A DNA stretch of 53,710 bases from Gemmatimonadota bacterium. Lineage in GTDB: Bacteria; Gemmatimonadota; Gemmatimonadetes; Gemmatimonadales; Gemmatimonadaceae. Below the pieces are notes generated by a model, which was not told the origin of the DNA, made no database searches, and worked only from the letters and a program-made list of their open reading frames with translations. Numbering within the stretch: position 1 is the stretch's first letter; each line of letters begins with the position of its first letter. Location: NCBI GenBank assembly GCA_027622655.1, contig JAQBYI010000021.1, forward strand, positions 1-53,710, in the 5' to 3' direction. This document shows, one piece after another, positions 1 through 11,386 of the stretch. The translations under genes were made by a program, and so were the position numbers.

Positions 1-2
1 CT

Positions 3-530
3 GCCGCAGCCGACCCCGCTGCGGGCCGCGGCGGCGGTCGTGGTGGACGGGGCGGCGGGGCGGGAGGCCGCGGAGCGGGAGGACGCGGAGCGGGAGGACG
101 CGGAGCGGGAGGACGCGGGGCCGCTGAGCCGAATCCGAACGGGCCCTCCGGCGCTGATACGGTGTTTCACCTGGAGCGACGGTTTACGAACAACCGTGGG
201 GCGCTCGGCTTGGATTTTATTCAGGCGCAGCGTCATCGTCTCCGGGTAATTCACGAGATGGCAGCGGTGATGAAGGACTTTGACCTGTATGTGAGTGGTC
301 AGGGGGACGTTGGCCTTCTCAACCAAACGGGACATCCGGCCGCCGTTTTCCCGTACGCGTTTGGAAAACGCGCAGGACGCGGCGGAGCGCCGGCTGCGGC
401 CGACACGAAGGATCAGCCGCTGTGCGTAACGCTCGTTGGGCAGTTATTTGCCGACGACACGATTCTTTCGGTGGCGCACGCGTTCCAGAAGGCGACCGAC
501 TTCCACCTTCGCAAGCCCACTATCACCTGA
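3..530 (+). CDS. Amidase signature family protein, C-terminal part (5' end outside window)
   Basis: The frame is open from the window edge to TGA at 528-530, so only the last 175 residues are present. Residues from about 55 onward resemble the C-terminal end of amidase signature enzymes (GatA-like): an ALGLDFIQAQRHR helix, a VMKDFDLYVS segment, LLNQTGHPAAVFPYAF, then QPLCVTLVGQLFADDTIL and a final AHAFQKATDFH helix. The catalytic Ser-cisSer-Lys region would lie upstream and cannot be checked. The first ~40 residues are an odd Gly/Arg-rich low-complexity stretch (RGAGGRGAGG type) encoded by 15-bp tandem repeats, apparently an insert ahead of the conserved C-terminal part. Substrate unknown. 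pabA follows after 27 nt. Confidence 0.75.
   Translation, partial: AAADPAAGRGGGRGGRGGGAGGRGAGGRGAGGRGAGGRGAAEPNPNGPSGADTVFHLERRFTNNRGALGLDFIQAQRHRLRVIHEMAAVMKDFDLYVSGQGDVGLLNQTGHPAAVFPYAFGKRAGRGGAPAAADTKDQPLCVTLVGQLFADDTILSVAHAFQKATDFHLRKPTIT
60..119 (+). repeat. 15-bp tandem repeat, four copies, encoding Gly/Arg-rich linker
   Basis: Four consecutive 15-bp units of the form GCGGGAGGACGCGGA lie at 60-74, 75-89, 90-104 and 105-119. The two middle copies are identical and the outer two differ by one base each. Because the unit is a multiple of three, each copy adds five residues (Ala-Gly-Gly-Arg-Gly) and changes in copy number would keep the amidase frame. The flanking sequence is also Gly/Arg rich, which suggests expansion by slippage. 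Confidence 0.9.
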
Positions 531-557
531 CAGGTACGCCTCATACCTGCTGTCGCA

Positions 558-1157
558 ATGATTCTGGTTGTCGATAACTACGACTCGTTCACGTACAACC
601 TCGTCCAGTATCTCGGTGAACTGGGCGAGAAAGTGCGCGTGGCGCGCAATGACGCAGTGTCGGTGGACGATGTGCGCGCCATGCGTCCGGACGCCGTCGT
701 GCTTTCTCCGGGTCCCTGTACTCCCGCCGAGGCAGGTATTTGCGTCCCGATAGTGCGCGAACTCGGCCCGCTCATACCGATACTCGGCGTATGTCTCGGA
801 CATCAGGCGATTGGCGCCGCGTACGGCGGTCGAGTAGTGCGAGCACCGCGGGGGGTGATGCACGGAAAGACCTCTCCGATCCGTCACTCGGAAACGGGCC
901 TGTTTGACGGCCTGCCGAACCCATTGACGGTGATGCGCTATCACTCGCTGATAGTAGACGCGAATGGATTTCCCGATGAGCTTGCCATCGATGCCACGGC
1001 CGTCGACGACGATTCGGAGATCCACGCCCTGCATCACCGGGAGCACCCGATCTGGGGGGTTCAGTTCCACCCGGAATCGATTCTCACCGACAGTGGCCTG
1101 GCTCTCGTCGCGAACTTCTTGCGAATGGCCCGCAGTCGAGTGGCTCTGCCGGCGTAG
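558..1157 (+). CDS. pabA: Aminodeoxychorismate/anthranilate synthase glutamine amidotransferase component II
   Basis: A class I glutamine amidotransferase of 199 residues, the usual length for PabA/TrpG. It releases ammonia from glutamine for a chorismate-using partner, leading to para-aminobenzoate (folate) or anthranilate (tryptophan). The N-terminus MILVVDNYDSFTYN is diagnostic, as are SPGPCTPAEAG (50-60), the nucleophile elbow GVCLGHQ with Cys79, and FHPES with His171 and Glu173 completing the triad. The start ATG gives the family-standard N-terminus. The partner component I is not in the window, so PabA and TrpG cannot be separated. A terminator-like hairpin follows, isolating it from kdsB. 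Confidence 0.93.
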   Translation: MILVVDNYDSFTYNLVQYLGELGEKVRVARNDAVSVDDVRAMRPDAVVLSPGPCTPAEAGICVPIVRELGPLIPILGVCLGHQAIGAAYGGRVVRAPRGVMHGKTSPIRHSETGLFDGLPNPLTVMRYHSLIVDANGFPDELAIDATAVDDDSEIHALHHREHPIWGVQFHPESILTDSGLALVANFLRMARSRVALPA

Positions 1158-1203
1158 CGAACAGGCGATACCCGCCTAGCCCACACGCGCCGCAGGCGTA
1201 GCC

Positions 1204-1231
1204 AAGCCCTTTGTTTGCAAGGCTTTGTTTT
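1204..1231 (+). terminator. Probable intrinsic terminator after pabA
   Basis: Imperfect inverted repeat: AAGCC-(C)-TT at 1204-1211 pairs with AAGGCTT at 1219-1225 around a 7-nt loop, with one bulged C. It is followed by TG and a TTTT run at 1228-1231. It lies 47 nt after the pabA stop. The stem is short and the T-run modest, so the call is tentative; its distal part overlaps the -35 element proposed for kdsB. Confidence 0.45.
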
Positions 1232-1253
1232 CGCCGACGCTACCTCCTATATT
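1225..1253 (+). promoter_or_regulatory. Candidate housekeeping-sigma promoter for the kdsB-dapF unit
   Basis: TTGTTT at 1225-1230 and TATATT at 1248-1253 are separated by exactly 17 bp. The -10 matches TATAAT at 5 of 6 positions; the -35 keeps only the TTG. This is the one clear gap (144 nt) before a run of about 14 closely packed genes. Transcription would start near 1260, downstream of the longest possible kdsB ORF start (1215), which argues for a later kdsB start. Confidence 0.5.
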
Positions 1254-1301
1254 GCGTGGCGTGGATTTTGCATGCGCACCCTCGATCGTTGCGGTGCTCC
1301 G

Positions 1302-3787
<2,486 letters not shown>

Positions 3788-3790
3788 CCG

Positions 3791-4630
3791 GTGGCAAAAT
3801 CGCTGTTTCCGGACGATCGGCTGTTCGTAATCGCCGGGCCGTGCGTTGTGGAGTCGGACCGCGTGAATCTCAGGGTGGCCGATACGTTGGCCAAACTCGC
3901 AGAGCGCGTCCCCGGAGGCATTGTATTCAAGGCAAGTTTTGACAAGGCCAATCGGTCGAACGCGGGTGCGCACCGTGGTCCGGGCCTCGACGCCGGTCTG
4001 GAAGCACTCGCGCGTATCGGCGAACGCACGGGATTACCGTTGCTGACCGATGTGCATGACGCCGAGCAGTGCTCCAAGGCTGCCGCCGTGGTCGACGTTC
4101 TTCAGATCCCGGCTTTTCTCTGCCGCCAGACTGACCTGCTCTTGGCCGCAGGCGCGACGTCCTGCGCGGTAAACGTGAAGAAGGGGCAGTGGCTTCACCC
4201 CGAGGGTATGCGCGGCGCCGTCGACAAGGTTCGTGGCGCCCAGGGGCGGCCACGCCGAGAAGTTGCTGTCACCGAACGCGGGTCGTTTTTCGGCTACGGA
4301 GATCTGGTCGTGGATATGCGATCGATTTCCCGAATGGCAACGGCGACCGGCTGTCCGGTGATTTTTGACGGCACTCATTCCGTTCAACAGCCGGGCAAGG
4401 GAAAGGGCGGCGCGAGCGGCGGAGTTCGGGAGATGATCCGCCCGCTGACACTCGCCGCCGTCGCAGCCGGAGCGAACGGGTTGTTCCTCGAGACGCATCC
4501 AGATCCGGATCACGCGCTGAGCGATGGCCCGAACATGGTTCGCCTGCGAGACCTGGGAGATTTGCTTGATCGCGCTGTTGACGTATGGGCTGCTGTGCGT
4601 GGCCGCGGCGGACGGAAGAGAGCACGGTGA
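3791..4630 (+). CDS. kdsA: 3-deoxy-8-phosphooctulonate (Kdo-8-phosphate) synthase
   Basis: Condenses phosphoenolpyruvate with arabinose-5-phosphate. GTG start; 279 residues, as usual for the family. Motifs seen: IAGPCVVES (15-22), FKASFDKANRSN (47-58), IFDGTHSVQQPGKGKGG (191-207), FLETHPDPDHALSDG (232-246). Cys18, His196, Glu234 and Asp245 match the four metal ligands of the metal-dependent KdsA class (the metal-independent class has Asn instead of the first Cys), so a metal-dependent enzyme is inferred. Its stop overlaps the GTG start of kdsD, which makes its substrate. Confidence 0.96.
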   Translation: MAKSLFPDDRLFVIAGPCVVESDRVNLRVADTLAKLAERVPGGIVFKASFDKANRSNAGAHRGPGLDAGLEALARIGERTGLPLLTDVHDAEQCSKAAAVVDVLQIPAFLCRQTDLLLAAGATSCAVNVKKGQWLHPEGMRGAVDKVRGAQGRPRREVAVTERGSFFGYGDLVVDMRSISRMATATGCPVIFDGTHSVQQPGKGKGGASGGVREMIRPLTLAAVAAGANGLFLETHPDPDHALSDGPNMVRLRDLGDLLDRAVDVWAAVRGRGGRKRAR

Positions 4631-5589
4631 CCGACGACTTGATCGTAGAGCGAGGCAGGCGGGTGCTCCGTCTTGAACATGAGGCGCTGGCGGAAACTGA
4701 GCGGCGTCTCGGAGCGCCGTTCGCGGCCGCCGTACGTCTGATCGCCGCGAGCGCTGGCCGCGTGATCGTCGCCGGCGTTGGCAAATCGGGCCTGATCGGT
4801 CGGAAGATCGCTGCGACGCTTACCTCGACCGGCACTCCGGCAACGTTCCTTCACCCCGTTGAAGGGGTGCACGGCGACTTGGGCATAGTGTCGAGCAACG
4901 ATGTCGCGATTTTGATTTCAAAGAGCGGCAATACCGAGGAGCTCCTCCCGCTGCTGGAACAGCTTAAACGGCTGGGGGTACGGACCGTGGCGATAACGGG
5001 CGATGCGAGCTCGACGCTTGCCCGCCATTCGGAGGTGTCGCTCGACGCATCGGTCCGGGAAGAAGCGTGTCCCCACGACTTGGCACCGACGACCAGTACG
5101 ACGGTGGCACTCGCACTTGGCGACGCGCTCGCCGTTGCGCTTCTTCAGGAAAAGGGATTCAAGCGTGAAGATTTCGCTCTGCTCCATCCAGGCGGTGCGC
5201 TTGGACGTCGGCTACTGACACGCGTATCCGACGTGATGCAGAGTGACGACCTTCCGCTGCTCGAATCCTCCGCGACGATGCGTGAGGCAGTCGTGCATCT
5301 CGCCAAGCGTCGGGGCATCGCGATCGTGACCGAGGGCGGCCATCTGGCTGGCGTCGTTACCACTGGCGACCTCACGCGCCTAATGGAGAGAACCATGGAT
5401 ATCTGGACCGTCCCGGTAGCGGACGTAATGACACGTGCACCGAAGGCAACAACGCCGGACGAACTTGGCAGCGCCGTCGTGTACCAGATGGAGCAGTCAG
5501 GCATAATGGCGATGCCGGTCGTTGATTCTACCGGAACCGTGGCCGGTGTAGTGCACCTGCACGACCTTATGCGATCGGGGACGGCTTGA
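4627..5589 (+). CDS. kdsD: D-arabinose-5-phosphate isomerase (KpsF/GutQ family)
   Basis: Interconverts ribulose-5-phosphate and arabinose-5-phosphate, the first committed step of Kdo synthesis. From GTG 4627 (overlapping the kdsA stop) the protein is 320 residues, the family norm. The SIS sugar isomerase domain covers roughly 30-180, with GVGKSGLIGRK (51-60), HPVEGVHGDLG and ISKSGNTEE (98-105). LLHPGGALGRRL (185-196) links to two CBS domains (about 200-255 and 262-318), the second starting VADVMTRAP. An earlier in-frame ATG at 4585 would put 42 nt inside kdsA and add non-family sequence, so I reject it. Confidence 0.95.
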   Translation: MTDDLIVERGRRVLRLEHEALAETERRLGAPFAAAVRLIAASAGRVIVAGVGKSGLIGRKIAATLTSTGTPATFLHPVEGVHGDLGIVSSNDVAILISKSGNTEELLPLLEQLKRLGVRTVAITGDASSTLARHSEVSLDASVREEACPHDLAPTTSTTVALALGDALAVALLQEKGFKREDFALLHPGGALGRRLLTRVSDVMQSDDLPLLESSATMREAVVHLAKRRGIAIVTEGGHLAGVVTTGDLTRLMERTMDIWTVPVADVMTRAPKATTPDELGSAVVYQMEQSGIMAMPVVDSTGTVAGVVHLHDLMRSGTA

Positions 5590-6137
5590 TCCGAACCGCC
5601 GGCGTGCTGGCCCTTGGCGGCCTCTTTTTGGCCGCGGCGTGCACGAAAGTGGAGAGTCCTCCGCTCGGCGGCGGTCGCGACGTGCTCGCGGATTCCGCCG
5701 ATCAGGTCATGTTTGCGGCGAAATTCGCGATCACCGACAAAGGGCTGCGGCGCGCTGACATTCAGAGCGATACGGCCTACTTCTTCAATCAGAACACTCG
5801 GATAGTCCTGCGGCCGCTGGAGGGCACGTTCTTCAGTTCGAACGGTGCCAAGGATGGCATCATTCAGGCGCGCGAGGGCACCTACGACACTCGGTCAGGC
5901 GTACTCGAAGCGCACGGCGACGTGCTCATCATCACGCTGGACGGCAAGCGACTCGAAACTGTATACGCGAAGTTCGACCAGCGCCTGAACGTGATCATGA
6001 GCGACAGCGCGTTTTTCATGTCGCAGCCCGACAAGGAAATTCGCGGGATTGGGTTCACCTCCGACCCAGACCTGACCACGTTTCGTGTGGCGAAGTTGCT
6101 GAGCGCCAAGGCCGGCATCGTTTCGCTTCCACAATGA
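5586..6137 (+). CDS. lptC: LptC-like LPS export lipoprotein
   Basis: A 183-residue protein starting with TTG at 5586, whose TTGA overlaps the kdsD stop. The N-terminus has a hydrophobic signal ending in LFLAAAC, a lipobox that would lipidate Cys19; E. coli LptC instead keeps a membrane anchor. The mature part (VMFAAKFAITDKGLRRADIQSDTAYF, then REGTYDTRSGVLEAHGDVLIITLDGKRLET) has the beta-rich repeat pattern of the LptC/OstA jelly-roll: each segment describes what is removed or added along the strand ladder. It probably passes LPS from the LptB2FG transporter to LptA. It overlaps the next lptA-like gene by 4 nt. Confidence 0.85.
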   Translation: MIRTAGVLALGGLFLAAACTKVESPPLGGGRDVLADSADQVMFAAKFAITDKGLRRADIQSDTAYFFNQNTRIVLRPLEGTFFSSNGAKDGIIQAREGTYDTRSGVLEAHGDVLIITLDGKRLETVYAKFDQRLNVIMSDSAFFMSQPDKEIRGIGFTSDPDLTTFRVAKLLSAKAGIVSLPQ

Positions 6138-7564
6138 CCCGTCGATTCGCTCGTGTGCCTTTGCTTGTGACGATCGCCGGCCTCGCGGGCGCTGCGATCG
6201 CCGGCGGTTCGGTGCCCGACACGAATGGTCGCGCCGCCGCCACGTTGCGCGAGCAGCAGGGCGGCCGCGATTGCGCGCTCGAGTTCAGGGCGGTGATCAC
6301 GAACGGCGTGGCAACGACGCGATTTCAGTCGATCCCGGCCTCTCCCACTCGATCCAACTATTTCGCCGGCGGGGGAGTCGACGCGTTCTGCACGAATAGC
6401 GACCAACGACTGCTTTCCGACAGTGCGGAGCAGTACGGCGATCGGCGGCTCCTGTATCTGATCGGGAACGTGCACTACAGCGAGAATCGCGTCGAGCTAA
6501 CCGCAGATCTGATCACCTATTACATGGCTGAGGAGCGTCTGGTTGCCGAGGGCAACGTCGTTGGGCGCACGAGCACCGGGACACGCTTTCGTGGGCCGCG
6601 TGCCGTGTACCTGAGGGCGAAACCGGGACTGCGCGACCGTTCAAGACTCGACGCCGGCGGCCGACCTGATACCTGGATCAGCGGCGCCGACGCAGGCACC
6701 GACGGCGTTGAGCAGGACTCAACCCATGTGCTGGCCGATTCGATCATCAGCGACAACGATTCGCTCATCTATGCCAGAGGAAATGTGGAGATCCTCCGGC
6801 CGGACCTGTCAGCGACCGCTGATTCCGCGATGCTCGATCAGGGTAATGAAATCGCGGCGCTACGGCGTTCGCCGCGCGTAGTTGGTCGTGGCGAGCGCAA
6901 GTTTACGCTCGAAGGCACTGAGATCGACATCTTCTCCCGCAATAGACAGGCGGAACGTGTGCGCAGCGCCGGATCGGCCAAGGCCACGAGCGACGAGGTT
7001 CTACTCGCTGCAGACACGATTGACCTCCGAATCACTGAGCAGCAGTTATCGCGCGCGATTGCGTGGGGCACGGGTGGAGCACGGGCCACGCAGGACGCGC
7101 GCGATATTACGGCCGATTCGATCGACGTGAACATGCCGGGGCAGGTCCTGCATAGCATGCACGCCGTTCGCCGCGCCCGCGCCGAATCGCTCGCGGATTC
7201 GACCACGATCCGTTCAAATGAACACGACTGGTTTGCCGGCGACACGATCGTGGCAACTTTCGATACGCTGGCGCCGGGCGACAGCGGAGCCGCAGGCATC
7301 CGGAGGCTCGAAGCGCTGGGATCGGCGCAGTCCTGGCAGCAGGCCGCGCGTGACGGCGCTACTGTACCGGATTCGATGCCGGCGATCAACTACATGGCAG
7401 GTCAGTCGATCGCCGTTGAGTTCGGGTCGGACCGAACACTGAGCTTAGTGCGAGTGGTGGGCAAGGTTTCTGGCGTGCTCATGCAGCCGACCACTGACAC
7501 ATTGAAGCAGGCGCTTCCAGCGGCGGTCAAACGCCCACCCGTTCCGCCTGGGAGTAATCGATGA
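6134..7564 (+). CDS. lptA: Large OstA/LptA-like periplasmic protein
   Basis: 476 residues, far longer than E. coli LptA (about 185). An N-terminal signal ([15 protein letters not shown]) is followed by several OstA-type repeats: [71 protein letters not shown] with [10 protein letters not shown], then [22 protein letters not shown] and [19 protein letters not shown]. These read as stacked LptA-fold units. The role inferred from the fold and from the lptC and lptB neighbours is the periplasmic bridge for LPS. It could replace several LptA copies, or resemble the N-terminal part of LptD; the LptD barrel is absent. It overlaps lptB by 4 nt. Gene symbol by similarity of role. Confidence 0.75.
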   Translation: MTRRFARVPLLVTIAGLAGAAIAGGSVPDTNGRAAATLREQQGGRDCALEFRAVITNGVATTRFQSIPASPTRSNYFAGGGVDAFCTNSDQRLLSDSAEQYGDRRLLYLIGNVHYSENRVELTADLITYYMAEERLVAEGNVVGRTSTGTRFRGPRAVYLRAKPGLRDRSRLDAGGRPDTWISGADAGTDGVEQDSTHVLADSIISDNDSLIYARGNVEILRPDLSATADSAMLDQGNEIAALRRSPRVVGRGERKFTLEGTEIDIFSRNRQAERVRSAGSAKATSDEVLLAADTIDLRITEQQLSRAIAWGTGGARATQDARDITADSIDVNMPGQVLHSMHAVRRARAESLADSTTIRSNEHDWFAGDTIVATFDTLAPGDSGAAGIRRLEALGSAQSWQQAARDGATVPDSMPAINYMAGQSIAVEFGSDRTLSLVRVVGKVSGVLMQPTTDTLKQALPAAVKRPPVPPGSNR

Positions 7565-8796
7565 CAGGGCTTCCACCGCTCGGTGAATCGGCGGAGCGCG
7601 CCGGCAACCCTTGGGAGGAGTACGTCAACCAGCATACCGGAGGCGACCGGTCGGCCGTGTTGGCACTCCATTCAATCGTGGAGGTTGCCGACGAGCAGGG
7701 CCAGGCGACGCTGCACGATATCGCAATAGCGAACTGGACCGCATATGTAGCTTCGATCCGCGCCGACGGCCGGGCCGCTGAAGCAGACGCCAATCGAGTA
7801 TCGCTCGACGAGATTCGTCAGCACCTCGCGACGGTTGCGCTCCCAAGGCTCGTCGCAAGCGGAGCACTGGAGTTGGTACCCGAGCCTGGCGGCGGGACAG
7901 CCGATTCGTGGCGCGTGGCTTCCGCTGCATGGCCCGCGGTGTTGGCAGATCGCGACGGGTTGCTCGCTGCTCTTCGCGCCGCGAGCGAGCACGGGGTGAC
8001 GCGCCGAGCGAGCGTCGAGCGCGTCGCAGGGTCGAGCGTGCTGCGGGCCGAAGGGCTCGTGAAGACATACAGCCGTCGTAACGTCGTCGACGATGTCGCG
8101 TTGGAAGTCCGGCAAGGCGAAATCGTAGGGCTGCTCGGCCCGAATGGAGCCGGCAAAACGACCACGTTCTACATGATCGTTGGCCTGGTGCCACCCAACC
8201 AAGGTCGCATTTTCTTCGACGGTGACGACATAACGCGAACGCCGATGTATAAGCGCGCGCGCCGTGGCATCGGCTATCTCTCACAGGAGCCGTCGATCTT
8301 CCGGAAGCTCACGGTCGAGGAGAATATCCTCGCCATTCTGGAAATGCTGGACCTGAGCGACGCCGACCGGGACGCGCGCCTAGAATCGCTCCTCGACGAG
8401 CTCGGCATCAAACGTTTGCGCAAAACCAAGGCATATGCGCTCTCCGGCGGCGAGCGCCGGCGTCTGGAGATCACGCGTGCGCTCGTGACGTCGCCGAAGT
8501 TCATGCTGCTCGACGAGCCGTTCGCCGGCGTGGATCCCATCGCTGTGCATGACATTCAGCAGATCGTGGCGGGCCTCAAGGATCGAGGCATCGGAGTCCT
8601 GATCACCGACCACAACGTCGAACAGACGTTGGACATCGTCGACCGTGCCTACATCGTATTCGACGGACGCGTCAAGGCGTCGGGGACGGTTCGTGAGTTG
8701 GTGTTCGATGACACGGTCGCGGACATCTATCTCGGGCCAACGTTGACCGCGCGATTGCGGGCGAGGTTCCTGGCCGAGCACGGGGCGTCCGGATGA
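7561..8796 (+). CDS. lptB: LPS export ABC transporter ATPase LptB with ~158-residue N-terminal extension
   Basis: Residues from about 160 form a complete Lpt[20 protein letters not shown], Walker [10 protein letters not shown] (193-201), Q-loop [19 protein letters not shown], signature [10 protein letters not shown] (294-303), Walker B FMLLDEP (314-320) with FAGVDP, and the switch histidine in ITDHNVEQT (His351). LptB is normally ~240 residues; here 411 residues are open from an ATG that overlaps lptA by 4 nt. The N-terminal ~158 residues are unrecognised, helix rich, and include [27 protein letters not shown], which could be a winged-helix-like helix plus beta wing (inference). In-frame GTG 8038 could start a normal-length LptB. 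Confidence 0.93.
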   Translation: MTGLPPLGESAERAGNPWEEYVNQHTGGDRSAVLALHSIVEVADEQGQATLHDIAIANWTAYVASIRADGRAAEADANRVSLDEIRQHLATVALPRLVASGALELVPEPGGGTADSWRVASAAWPAVLADRDGLLAALRAASEHGVTRRASVERVAGSSVLRAEGLVKTYSRRNVVDDVALEVRQGEIVGLLGPNGAGKTTTFYMIVGLVPPNQGRIFFDGDDITRTPMYKRARRGIGYLSQEPSIFRKLTVEENILAILEMLDLSDADRDARLESLLDELGIKRLRKTKAYALSGGERRRLEITRALVTSPKFMLLDEPFAGVDPIAVHDIQQIVAGLKDRGIGVLITDHNVEQTLDIVDRAYIVFDGRVKASGTVRELVFDDTVADIYLGPTLTARLRARFLAEHGASG

Positions 8797-10400
8797 AGAC
8801 CGGTCTCAGCCAGTCCGTACGGCTAGGGCAGGAGCTGAAGATCAATCCGCGCCTGTATCAGGCGATGGACATGCTGTACATGCCGTTGCTCGACCTCCAG
8901 CAACACCTCAAGCAAGAGTTGCTCGTCAATCCATTTCTTGAACTCTCGGACGACGACGACCAGGAGGATGGGAGCGAAGACACGGGCGACGATTCGGATG
9001 GCACGGCCGAAGAGGACGCCAGCGCAGATGATGAGGCAGATGATGACGCTGCGCAGCAAAGCGAGGCAGATGGCGATCAGGCGGGCGATTCAGAAGACGA
9101 GATCGAAACGACAGACATTGTGGATCGGGTGGCGTCCACTGACGATTCTGTTTCGGACTCTGGCGACGATTCCGACAAGTGGGATCAGATTCTCAGTGAC
9201 GGATTCGAGCCGGAAGGGGGAACGCACGCGCAGCGCGACGATCGCGAGTACTTCGAGCCGGTCTCGGTAGCCACGCGGGATCTTTCTGATCACTTGCGCG
9301 ACCAGATTCAAATGCTCGAACTCACACCTCGCCGACTTCTTCTCGCGGACGAAGTCATCGGCAATATCGGTGACGACGGCTACCTGATCGGAGCGCTTGA
9401 GGAGATTCGCGACGGCATCAACGAAGTGGTCACGAAGGCTGCGGAGCACGAGGGCCGAGAAGCCGAGACGCTGCCGCTCTTCACCGACGCAGAAGTCCTG
9501 GCCATGTTGGAAACCGTTCAAGGGCTTGATCCGCCCGGCGTCGGTGCTCGCGACCTTCGTGAGTGCCTGCTGATTCAGCTTCGCGATGCTGGTCAAGCCG
9601 GGTCGCTTCCGGAACGCCTGGTTCGCGATCACTTCGACGAGCTCATCGCACACCGTTGGAACGACATCGCCCGGCAGATCGGCGGAACGCCACAGGACGT
9701 GCAGGCGGCGGCTGACGAGGTCGCGAAGCTCAGCCCGAAACCGGGTCTCGCCAATGCAGACCGGCCGGACAACTATGTCATGCCCGACTTGATCGTCGAA
9801 AAGGTTGACGGCGAGTATCTGGTGTTCACCAACGACGGAAACCTTCCGCGCCTGCGGTTGAGCAGATCGTATGTAGAGCTCGCGCGCAACCGCCGTTCGC
9901 TCGATGCCGAACAGAAGGAGTTCATCGCAAGCAAGCTCAATGCCGCCCAGTGGCTTGTGCAGGCAATTGAACAGCGTCGCCAGACGATGCTCAAGGTGAT
10001 GCACTTCATCGTGAATCGGCAGCGAGAGTTCTTCGACAAGGGCATTCAGTATCTCAAGCCGCTCACGTTGCGCGAGGTTGCCGACGCGATCGACATGCAT
10101 GAGAGCACCATCAGCCGCGTCACCAACGACAAGTACGCGCAGACCCCACGGGGAGTGCTCCCGCTCAAGTTCTTCTTCTCGAGTGGGCTCGCCACTATTG
10201 ACGGAGAAGACGTGTCGGCCCGTGGCATCAAGGCAACCATCGAGTCGCTGGTCAAGGACGAAGATCCACAGCGACCGCTGACGGATCAGGCGATCGTCGA
10301 TGTGTTGGAGGCGCAGGGTGTGCAAATTGCACGTCGCACGGTCGCCAAGTATCGGGAGCAACTCGGCGTCCTGTCCGCCCGGATGAGAAAGCGCGTATGA
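8793..10400 (+). CDS. rpoN: RNA polymerase sigma-54 factor
   Basis: Directs RNA polymerase to -24/-12 promoters, needing an AAA+ activator. Region I is at the N-terminus ([38 protein letters not shown]). Region II is a very acidic, low-complexity stretch over about residues 53-148, rich in Asp, Glu and Ser. Then come the core-binding domain ([17 protein letters not shown]-type segment), the helix-turn-helix ([23 protein letters not shown]) and the RpoN box [10 protein letters not shown] (513-522). 535 residues, longer than the E. coli protein, mainly because of region II. The lptB-rpoN order is also seen in Proteobacteria, but the usual hpf and ptsN genes are replaced here by glycosyltransferases. 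4-nt overlaps on both sides. Confidence 0.97.
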   Translation: MKTGLSQSVRLGQELKINPRLYQAMDMLYMPLLDLQQHLKQELLVNPFLELSDDDDQEDGSEDTGDDSDGTAEEDASADDEADDDAAQQSEADGDQAGDSEDEIETTDIVDRVASTDDSVSDSGDDSDKWDQILSDGFEPEGGTHAQRDDREYFEPVSVATRDLSDHLRDQIQMLELTPRRLLLADEVIGNIGDDGYLIGALEEIRDGINEVVTKAAEHEGREAETLPLFTDAEVLAMLETVQGLDPPGVGARDLRECLLIQLRDAGQAGSLPERLVRDHFDELIAHRWNDIARQIGGTPQDVQAAADEVAKLSPKPGLANADRPDNYVMPDLIVEKVDGEYLVFTNDGNLPRLRLSRSYVELARNRRSLDAEQKEFIASKLNAAQWLVQAIEQRRQTMLKVMHFIVNRQREFFDKGIQYLKPLTLREVADAIDMHESTISRVTNDKYAQTPRGVLPLKFFFSSGLATIDGEDVSARGIKATIESLVKDEDPQRPLTDQAIVDVLEAQGVQIARRTVAKYREQLGVLSARMRKRV

Positions 10401-11374
10401 CCACCCGTTCACCCGAAACGACCCCCGCCGTGGAAGCCACCAAAACCAGTGTCGATGTGTCCGTCCTCGTGCCTGCCCGCGACGAGGCCGAAAACCTTCC
10501 GGTATTTCTCGACCTCTGTGCCGAGGCGTTTCGTGATCGCCGGGAGCGCTACGAAGTCATCGTTATCGACGACGGTTCTCGCGACGACACACCGCGTGTG
10601 CTGACGCAGGCGGAGGCGCGGCACCCGTTCGTGCGGGTCGTGCGGCACCGGAGCAGTCGCGGAATCGCGGACGCGCTGCGGTCCGGCTACCTCGCCGCCC
10701 GGGCAGATGTGCTCGTGTTTTACCCAGCCGACTTGCAGTTCAAACCGGAGGACATCCCGCGCCTCGTCGCACCTGTGCTGGCTGGAGACGCGGACATCGT
10801 CACCGGTCGCAAGGAAGGGAAGTACGAAAAGGCATTCATTTCGGGCGTCTACAACTGGCTGTCGCGGGTCCTGTTCCAGGTGCCAGTCAGGGACTTGAAC
10901 AACGTGAAGGCCTACCGGCGCGAGATCATGGACGCACAGCCGGTGCGCCCAGACTGGCATCGATACATGATCGTGCTCGCGGCTGCTCAAGGCTTCACCA
11001 TACGTGAAGTTCCGATCCCGCTTTATCCCCGGGCCGCAGGAAAGTCCAAATTTGGACTATCGAGGATTCCTATAGGCGTGCTCGACATGCTGGCCGTCTG
11101 GTTCGAACTCCGCTTCAGTCGGAAGCCGCTGCTCGCGTTTGGAATTCTGGGAGCATCGATGTTCGCAGTTGCGGCGATCGGTGGAGTGCTCGTGCTCACG
11201 ATTGGATTGGGGACGCGACCTCTTTGGGCCGTCATCCAGACGTGCCTCACGCTCGGCTCGGTCTTCTTCGCTACCGGGATTCTCGGTGAACAGGTGGCCG
11301 CGCTCCGGTCGGAGCAGCGTGAGTTGCGGCGTCGGCTCGATGAGACGGTGAGCGCGTCACGCCGCGAGCAGTAG
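10397..11374 (+). CDS. Membrane-anchored GT2 glycosyltransferase, CsbB/GtrB-like
   Basis: 325 residues: an N-terminal GT-A domain (VSVLVPARDEAENLPVFL near 21-38, VIVIDDGSRDDT, RSGYLAARADVLVFYPADLQFKPEDI with the Asp pair for metal/UDP-sugar, then VRDLNNVKAYRR) followed by two transmembrane helices (PLLAFGILGASMFAVAAIGG and WAVIQTCLTLGSVFFATGIL) and a charged coiled tail. This length and layout match the CsbB/GtrB type, which load a sugar onto undecaprenyl phosphate in the cytoplasmic leaflet. Sugar identity unknown. Coupled to rpoN by a 4-nt overlap and followed after 12 nt by a GT4. Confidence 0.85.
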   Translation: MTTRSPETTPAVEATKTSVDVSVLVPARDEAENLPVFLDLCAEAFRDRRERYEVIVIDDGSRDDTPRVLTQAEARHPFVRVVRHRSSRGIADALRSGYLAARADVLVFYPADLQFKPEDIPRLVAPVLAGDADIVTGRKEGKYEKAFISGVYNWLSRVLFQVPVRDLNNVKAYRREIMDAQPVRPDWHRYMIVLAAAQGFTIREVPIPLYPRAAGKSKFGLSRIPIGVLDMLAVWFELRFSRKPLLAFGILGASMFAVAAIGGVLVLTIGLGTRPLWAVIQTCLTLGSVFFATGILGEQVAALRSEQRELRRRLDETVSASRREQ

Positions 11375-11386
11375 GCAATACCCACA

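Noticed and set aside
444-1070. Minus-strand 208-residue ORF opposite pabA
   Set aside because: Composition is antisense-like (Arg/His rich), no motif, and it lies fully over pabA.
9090-10412. 440-residue minus-strand ORF opposite rpoN
   Set aside because: A shadow of the sigma-54 gene; no conserved motif and opposite to the operon direction.
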